Under the pieces are notes generated by a model. It was not told where the DNA came from, did no database searches, and was given only the letters and a program-made list of their open reading frames with translations. Source: Pseudomonadota bacterium (GTDB lineage Bacteria; Pseudomonadota; Gammaproteobacteria; Steroidobacterales; Steroidobacteraceae). Taken from it: DNA of 10,560 nt. The DNA lies in assembly GCA_021817875.1 (NCBI GenBank), contig JAKAFQ010000107.1:1-10560 (forward strand), read 5' to 3'. The position numbers and the translations under genes were made by a program. Positions 6,456-10,560 of the stretch are shown here, piece by piece; position 1 is the stretch's first letter; every line of letters begins with the position of its first letter.

Positions 6456-6966
6456 GGCCTGAGCGCGGTGCCGGGTGTCGCGGCAGTGTGCGACGCGTCC
6501 CGGTCCGAATGTATAGGGGAAGACCACGGCCTCCGAGGGCCGCACCGCAAGGTCTGGCGCGCCCGGCGCACACCCGGCCGCCGCGGCCCGCGGCATCGGG
6601 GAGGGACCGGGTCGACCTGTCGAGGTCAGGCTCCGGCATGAGCCCCGCGCGAGGCCCTCGAGACCCCTCCACTGCGGCGGTCGCGGGCCCGGCGGCTCAA
6701 CCGTCCGTCGATGGCGACGTCGTCTTTTTTCGACATTGTGGCGGCCGAGCCCGAACGCTTAAGATGAATCCGAAAACACCACCCGGTCCGCGGCGAGGTT
6801 GCCGCGCAGGATATTCAGGCGGTACGACAAGATGGATTCGTCAACAGGAGGGGGTCGGGCGTGTGGCGCCGGCCGGCGCGTTCCCAGGACTCATTCAATT
6901 GCCTCGCGGCATCGGGACGGGTGTGATCGTTCCGGGGGCGGGCGCGCGGGCACCCGCTCGCATCGA
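6456..6966. promoter_or_regulatory. 511-bp divergent spacer between epsG-like and lipoprotein genes
   Basis: No convincing complete gene. It separates two divergent starts, so promoters for both are expected here. Possible plus-strand sigma-70 elements are TTGTGG at 6736-6741 and TAAGAT at 6760-6765 with an 18-bp spacer, in a locally AT-richer patch (6721-6780). A minus-strand TATACA at 6515-6510 could be a -10 for the epsG-like gene, but no good -35 was found. Small stem-loops are visible, for example GACCT/AGGTC at 6614-6618 and 6623-6627. A strong AGGAGG at 6846-6851 is followed by a 21-codon GTG frame (6861-6926), described among the findings. All promoter calls are weak. Confidence 0.4.
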
Positions 6967-8694
6967 GTGTCATCGACTCGCAGGATGGCGCTCGCGCTGC
7001 TGGCGTTGAGCGTCACCGCCTGTCACAGCGGCGGCAGCTCGGCCACCTCCGGGTCCGGCGCCGCGGGTTCCACCCCATCGACCTCGACCAAGTCGCTCGG
7101 CGTGGTGTCGTTCGCGGCGCCGAGTTATACCGTGGCGCAGACGCAGGGTTCGGCCACCCTGGCGGTGACGCTCTCCGCCGCGGGCACTGCGGCGGCGAGC
7201 GTCCAGTATGCGACAGCCGGCGGCACGGCCGTTTCGGGCAGCGATTTCACCGCGACCTCGGGAACGGTGCAGTGGGCGGCGGGGGATTCGAGTGCGAAGC
7301 GCATCACCGTGCCGATCGATGCCGTCGCGGTGTACTCGGGAACGAGGACCTTCACGGTGAGTCTGTCGAACCCCCAGGACGCGACGCTCGGCAGCCAGAG
7401 CCGCGCGAGCGTGACGATCAGCGGCGTCAGCGGCCAGGCGGGCCTGCCGTCGGCGCCGACCGACCTGATGTTGGTGAATCAGGGGGGAGCGGACAACCAG
7501 GACAGCAGCACCGGGCAGGCCGCGGCGCTCACCGGTTACCAGGCCATCGAGTGGCAGCCGGCGAGCGCGGGGGCGTACCCGGTGGCGTATTACGAGGTGT
7601 ACCGCAATGGAGTCGCCTACGCGAAGGTGTCGGCCCCGACGACGTTCCTCGGTTACATCAGTGGCACGACCCTGACGGTCACTTCGGTGCGCTCCGGGAC
7701 GCTCATCCCGGGGCCGGTGTACGCCGGGACCGGGGTCTCGGTCGGAACGCTGATCAATGGCCCGCAGCTGAGCGGGACGCCGGGCGGCGTCGGCACCTAT
7801 CCGGTCAACATCGCGCAGAACGTGGGCACCGCCGCTGCGCCGGTGACCTTCAGCGCCTGGCAGTTCATCGACAGCGCGGCGACCAACAGCAACGACCCGT
7901 ATTTCGACACGCCGACCACACCGTATGCCTACGCGGTGGCCGCGGTGGACTCACAGGGCCAGCAGGGACCGCTCACGGCCGGTTACGCGGTCTACGGCTA
8001 TCACGACGGCTACTCGAACTGGAACGACTACAATTTCGACTACGGCGGCGCGGTGGCGACCTGGGACAGCACCCAGGGCAACCCGCAGGGCGGGCCGTAC
8101 GATATCGAGGGGAACTTCACCTCCGGGGGCGGGCTGAACATCGTCGCCGGGGCGCCTCAGGCTCCCGTGGACGACCTCGATCTCGGCGCCTTCCAGTACT
8201 TCACCGTCGACATCAACCCGGGGGCCACCGTCGGCTACCAGCTGTTCCTCAACCACTTCACGCGCCTGCCGCCCGGGGACGTGCTGGGCTGGATCACGAT
8301 CCCGGACGTGTTCGCATACGGACCGGCCCCGAAGCCGAACACCTGGGCCACCTACAAGATCCCGCTGTCGGCGCTCGGCATCGGCACCTGCACCTTCACC
8401 GGCTCGATCTCCGGCACGACGCTCACGGTGACGGCCATCGATTCGGGGCCGGCGATCGTGGATGCGGGCGGGTTCGTGACCGGACCGGGCGTGCCCGCCG
8501 GCACCTACATCACCGCGTACAGTCAGAATGGCGCGATCGGCACGTTCACCCTCGGTGGCCCCGGGATCAGCGCCTCGACGAGTGTGCCGAGCGAGACGCT
8601 GACCTATCAGCGCACCGCCTATTACAAGGCGACCGTGCAGCCGAGCAGCAATGTGATTCTGTATCTCAATAATTTCGGCTGGACCACGCACTGA
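6967..8694 (+). CDS. Multidomain secreted lipoprotein: Calx-beta, fibronectin III-like and jelly-roll-like domains with two inserted modules
   Basis: A 575-aa predicted lipoprotein. With the GTG start at 6967 the N-terminus is MSSTRRMALALLALSVTAC, a good type II signal peptide with lipid-attached Cys19; His at +2 predicts outer-membrane sorting. The in-frame ATG at 6985 would leave too short a signal peptide without positive charge. No Shine-Dalgarno is seen, so the start is not certain. A Ser/Gly/Thr linker (20-43) leads to a Calx-beta domain (44-153; note GTAVSGSDFTATSGTVQW). A fibronectin III-like domain follows (about 163-338; YYEVYRNGVAYAKV, AYAVAAVDSQGQQGPLT). The C-terminal part (about 344-575) looks like a beta-sandwich carbohydrate-binding domain (TWATYKIPLSALGIG, VILYLNNFGW). 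Related modules at 228-295 and 477-547 appear to interrupt the second and third domains. Function is unknown; binding or anchoring of the polymer is an inference from its place among EPS genes. Confidence 0.75.
   Translation: MSSTRRMALALLALSVTACHSGGSSATSGSGAAGSTPSTSTKSLGVVSFAAPSYTVAQTQGSATLAVTLSAAGTAAASVQYATAGGTAVSGSDFTATSGTVQWAAGDSSAKRITVPIDAVAVYSGTRTFTVSLSNPQDATLGSQSRASVTISGVSGQAGLPSAPTDLMLVNQGGADNQDSSTGQAAALTGYQAIEWQPASAGAYPVAYYEVYRNGVAYAKVSAPTTFLGYISGTTLTVTSVRSGTLIPGPVYAGTGVSVGTLINGPQLSGTPGGVGTYPVNIAQNVGTAAAPVTFSAWQFIDSAATNSNDPYFDTPTTPYAYAVAAVDSQGQQGPLTAGYAVYGYHDGYSNWNDYNFDYGGAVATWDSTQGNPQGGPYDIEGNFTSGGGLNIVAGAPQAPVDDLDLGAFQYFTVDINPGATVGYQLFLNHFTRLPPGDVLGWITIPDVFAYGPAPKPNTWATYKIPLSALGIGTCTFTGSISGTTLTVTAIDSGPAIVDAGGFVTGPGVPAGTYITAYSQNGAIGTFTLGGPGISASTSVPSETLTYQRTAYYKATVQPSSNVILYLNNFGWTTH
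7648..7851 (+). repeat. Inserted beta-rich module, copy 1 (coding repeat)
   Basis: Encodes residues 228-295 of the lipoprotein, starting with GYISGTTLTVT just after a Phe. It shares with copy 2 the pattern G-x-I-S-G-T-T-L-T-V-T, then SG, G-x-GV and GT-x-I, then G-x-x-GT. It lies between YAKVSAPTTF and AWQFIDSAA, the two halves of an otherwise ordinary fibronectin III-like domain. At DNA level, 20 bp starting near 7672 match copy 2 at 17 positions. The pattern resembles modules I remember from phage tail and large surface proteins. Confidence 0.6.
8395..8607 (+). repeat. Inserted beta-rich module, copy 2 (coding repeat)
   Basis: Encodes residues 477-547 of the lipoprotein, starting FTGSISGTTLTVT. 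It is clearly related to copy 1 in its first 12 residues and in later Gly/Thr positions, but the rest has diverged, so the duplication is not recent or the two came from separate sources. It sits between KIPLSALGIG and AYYKATVQPSSN, inside the C-terminal beta-sandwich-like domain. Confidence 0.6.
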
Positions 8695-8850
8695 AAAGTG
8701 GCGCGTCGCGGGCCGCGCGCCTCCTTTGCGCCTTCCGCCACGGGGCCGGCTCCCACGCACCCGCTGCTACGGCCAGTCACGGCGCTCGCTGAAGGCACCC
8801 TGTTCCGAGGGCACTCGGCGCCCCGCTGCGCATGCCGGGGTGCGCGAGCC
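8695..8850. other. Convergent intergenic region
   Basis: These 156 bp lie between the ends of the lipoprotein gene (plus) and the GT2 (minus). No gene is visible. It holds small inverted repeats, including CCGAG/CTCGG at 8805-8809 and 8814-8818, and a longer stem at 8818-8843. No T-run typical of an intrinsic terminator follows on either strand. Confidence 0.5.
8818..8843 (-). terminator. Possible stem-loop terminator after the GT2/dehydrogenase operon
   Basis: An 8-bp GC-rich stem (8818-8825 with 8836-8843, one G-T wobble) and 10-nt loop lie 7 nt past the stop codon of the minus-strand GT2. It lacks a following U-tract, so it may be an mRNA 3' end stabiliser or a Rho-associated structure rather than an intrinsic terminator. 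Confidence 0.3.
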
Positions 8851-9789
8851 CTAGGGGCTGGACCGCTCCTGTGCGGTGCGCGCGTATTGGCGGTGCTGCG
8901 CGCCCCAGAGCGTCGAGAGTTTGCCGAAGTTCGCCGCGGCCCGGATCAGCCACGCGGCGGCGCGGTGGCGCCCGAGGGGCAGGGTGAGGGCGGCGAGCGC
9001 GGCGGCCACGAACATCTGCAGCCCGGCGCGCAGATAAAAGACGAGGCGGCCCGGCGTCCCGATCGGCCGGTAGGCCCCGCTGACGACGGCACGCGCGTAG
9101 CCCTGTCCGCCGCCCAAGGCCCGTTTCAGCAGCCAGCGCAGCGTCAGCCGCCGGGCTTCGACCGGCTCGAACACCGGCGCCTCCTCGCTCCACACGATCC
9201 GCGATCCCTTGCGTGCGAGTCGGACCAGCAGATCCCCATCCTCACCGAGCATCAGTCCGAACGCCGGGTCGAAGGGACCGGGCTCGGCCCGCACCGCCGC
9301 GGCGCGCAGCAGCACGTTGCCGAAGCGCATGCAGTTCAGCGGCACCGGTGCGCCGGTCCGCTGGTGCGGGAAGTCGTAAAAGCGCCCGAGGCGCAGCCAG
9401 CGGGGCGCGGTGTCGGGCACCTGCGGTTCGACCGGGCCGAGCACGCCGTCGGCGGCATGGCTCGCCGCCGCCCCGAGGAGGCCGCCGAGCCACTGGGGCG
9501 GCGCCCGCTCGTCGTCGTCGATGAAGGCGAGCCACTCGCCGGTGGCCATGTCCACGGTACGGTTGCGGGTCAACGCGATGTTGGGCTGGGGCTGGATCGC
9601 ATAATCGAGCCGGAATGCATCGTGCGTCGCACGCCATGCATCGATGACGGCGCGCGCACCGCCTGCCGCATCGTTGTCCACGACGACCACCTGGTCGGGA
9701 AGGCGCTCCTGGCGCGCCAGGTCCTCGAGCAGCGCCTGCAGTCGCGCGTTGCGCCGGTAGGTGGCAATGCAGAGGCTGACGGTGGGCAT
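8851..9789 (-). CDS. Family 2 glycosyltransferase
   Basis: A 312-aa GT2 acting on nucleotide-sugars in the cytoplasm. The GT-A fold begins at once: VSLCIATYRR (4-13), VVVVDND (35-41), PNIALTRNR (69-77) and the DxD motif AFIDDDERAP (88-97). GNVLL (157-161) and the acceptor-side acidic motif MLGEDGDLLVRL (180-191) follow, with the EPVEARRLTLRW region (208-219) that often ends the catalytic domain. A hydrophobic segment at about 248-272 may anchor it to the inner membrane. The start ATG at 9789 leads straight into the first strand; no clear Shine-Dalgarno is visible, so translation may be coupled to the upstream gene. It follows the dehydrogenase by 35 bp on the same strand. Sugar and linkage cannot be read from the sequence; a uronic acid or another unit of the repeat is possible. 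Confidence 0.85.
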   Translation of the reverse strand: MPTVSLCIATYRRNARLQALLEDLARQERLPDQVVVVDNDAAGGARAVIDAWRATHDAFRLDYAIQPQPNIALTRNRTVDMATGEWLAFIDDDERAPPQWLGGLLGAAASHAADGVLGPVEPQVPDTAPRWLRLGRFYDFPHQRTGAPVPLNCMRFGNVLLRAAAVRAEPGPFDPAFGLMLGEDGDLLVRLARKGSRIVWSEEAPVFEPVEARRLTLRWLLKRALGGGQGYARAVVSGAYRPIGTPGRLVFYLRAGLQMFVAAALAALTLPLGRHRAAAWLIRAAANFGKLSTLWGAQHRQYARTAQERSSP

Positions 9790-9809
9790 GGCGGGTCAGC
9801 CGCGGGGCT

Positions 9810-9844
9810 CGGGCATCGGGGCCGTCAGCCGCGCCCGATGCCCG
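9810..9844 (-). promoter_or_regulatory. Perfect 11-bp stem-loop spanning the dehydrogenase stop codon
   Basis: CGGGCATCGGG at 9810-9820 and CCCGATGCCCG at 9834-9844 are exact reverse complements around a 13-nt loop. The TGA of the dehydrogenase (9827-9825) is in the loop, and the next gene starts 21 nt past the stem. There is no T-tract. It could act as an intercistronic RNA element affecting relative expression or mRNA stability. Confidence 0.5.
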
Positions 9845-10560
9845 CGTAGCGCGCGAACCGGGCCGGCTCCAGACACCGCCGACCATCGACGACGAGCGGC
9901 TGACGGCCCATCTCATCCAGGACGGACGCCAGGGTGGCGAACTCCGGCCAGCGCGTCACCAGCGCCACGACGTCCGCGTCCGCCACGGCCTCGCGCAGCG
10001 ATGACGCCAACCTGACATTCTCCAGGTCCCGGCTTGCCGGACGCGCCACCGGGTCGTAGGCCGTCAGCCGGGCGCCGCGTGCCTTCAGGGCGCGGATCAG
10101 CGGCAAGGCCGGTGACTCGCGCACGTCATCGGTATCGGGCTTGAAAGCGAGACCGAGCACGGTCACGGTGACGCCGCTCAGCGAGGGCACGTGCCGTTCG
10201 ATCAGGTTCAGCATTTCCTGCGCCTGGCCGTGATTGACGGCGAGCACGCCGCGCAGCAGCTCCAGAGACACGCCCTGGTCCCGGCCGAGGCCGAGCAGCG
10301 CCGTCACGTCCTTCGGCAGACAGCTGCCGCCGAAGCCGCAGCCCGGCTCGAGAAAGGCGCTGATGCCCGCCGTGATGCGCTCACCGTCCCGACGCGTCGT
10401 GAAGTAACAGGACTGGTGTACGGCGCGCATCACATCGATCGCATCGACATCGCCCACGGCGGTGCACAGGCGGGCGATCTCGTTCGAGAACGAGATCATG
10501 GTGGCGAGCACCGCGTTCGAGGCGTATTTGATCATCTCCGCGGTGCTCGGGTGGGTGAAC
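9825..10560 (-). CDS. ugd: UDP-glucose 6-dehydrogenase-type nucleotide-sugar dehydrogenase, N-terminus outside the window
   Basis: The C-terminal 244 residues of an NAD-dependent enzyme that oxidises a nucleotide-sugar C6 to the uronic acid, usually UDP-glucose to UDP-glucuronate. The frame is open to the right edge, so the NAD-binding Rossmann domain and the true start are missing. Visible motifs, numbered from the Met at 10535, are STAEMIKYASN (running into residue 7) with the conserved Lys and Asn, GCGFGGSCLPKD (65-76) with the catalytic Cys72, and VLGLAFKPDTDDVRESP (126-142) with the C-terminal NAD/UDP-sugar-binding motif and conserved Lys and Arg. A UDP-binding C-terminal domain (about 122-236) completes it. 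It precedes a GT2 by 35 bp in one operon, which fits supply of a uronic acid donor for an acidic EPS. GDP-mannose or UDP-HexNAc dehydrogenases share these motifs, so substrate is not certain. Confidence 0.88.
   Translation of the reverse strand, partial: FTHPSTAEMIKYASNAVLATMISFSNEIARLCTAVGDVDAIDVMRAVHQSCYFTTRRDGERITAGISAFLEPGCGFGGSCLPKDVTALLGLGRDQGVSLELLRGVLAVNHGQAQEMLNLIERHVPSLSGVTVTVLGLAFKPDTDDVRESPALPLIRALKARGARLTAYDPVARPASRDLENVRLASSLREAVADADVVALVTRWPEFATLASVLDEMGRQPLVVDGRRCLEPARFARYAGIGRG

Noticed and set aside
5517..6641. Plus-strand open frame opposite the epsG-like gene
   Set aside because: Same reason: antisense of a gene with clear Walker motifs, no domain and no ribosome binding site.
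6730..6770. Sigma-54-type promoter ahead of the lipoprotein, as known for some EPS loci
   Set aside because: No GG/GC pair with the required spacing and TGGCAC-TTGCA-like context was found; only a weak sigma-70-like pair is present.
7272..8672. A 466-codon frame on the same strand as the lipoprotein, in another frame
   Set aside because: Its composition is dominated by Arg, Gly and His, while the overlapping frame shows a lipobox and recognisable domains.
8698..9849. Plus-strand open frame opposite the second GT2
   Set aside because: It is a shadow of a GT2 with intact DxD and GED motifs.

Overview
The window is a very GC-rich, densely coding stretch of a proteobacterial chromosome. Codon bias, the use of GTG and TTG starts, and the gene families suggest a gamma- or betaproteobacterium; nothing in the window fixes the genus. 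It is part of an exopolysaccharide (EPS) or capsule locus of the Wzx/Wzy type. No rRNA, tRNA, CRISPR array, transposase or phage integrase was seen.

Layout, left to right. (1) Positions 1-189, minus: the start of an unidentified gene running off the left edge. It has a strong Shine-Dalgarno and carries a 56-bp palindromic repeat (31-86) inside its reading frame. (2) 268-1611, minus: a Wzx-type flippase. (3) 1852-2709, minus: a DUF6492-like putative glycosyltransferase. (4) 2867-4282, plus: an O-antigen ligase/Wzy-type polymerase, divergent from (3). (5) 4290-5474, minus: a membrane-anchored family 2 glycosyltransferase (GT2), tail to tail with (4). (6) 5526-6455, minus: an EpsG-like chain-length ATPase/tyrosine-kinase homologue, upstream of (5) in the same operon. 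(7) 6456-6966: a 511-bp divergent spacer. (8) 6967-8694, plus: a secreted lipoprotein with Calx-beta, fibronectin III-like and jelly-roll-like domains. (9) 8851-9789, minus: a second, cytoplasm-facing GT2. (10) 9825 to the right edge, minus: the C-terminal part of a UDP-glucose 6-dehydrogenase-type enzyme.

How they fit together: the dehydrogenase would supply a uronic acid donor. The glycosyltransferases would build a lipid-linked repeat unit, Wzx would flip it and the Wzy-type protein would polymerise it. The EpsG-like ATPase would set chain length together with a Wzz/EpsF partner that is not in this window. The lipoprotein may be an outer-membrane or surface factor acting on or binding the polymer; this is inference. 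The strand switches repeatedly, giving at least five transcription units.

The most interesting points are: two related ~70-residue modules that each appear to interrupt a different host domain of the lipoprotein; an EpsG-like protein with Arg in place of the P-loop Lys and only one Tyr; a perfect 11-bp hairpin whose loop holds the stop codon of the dehydrogenase gene; and the palindromic element read through by the gene at the left edge.
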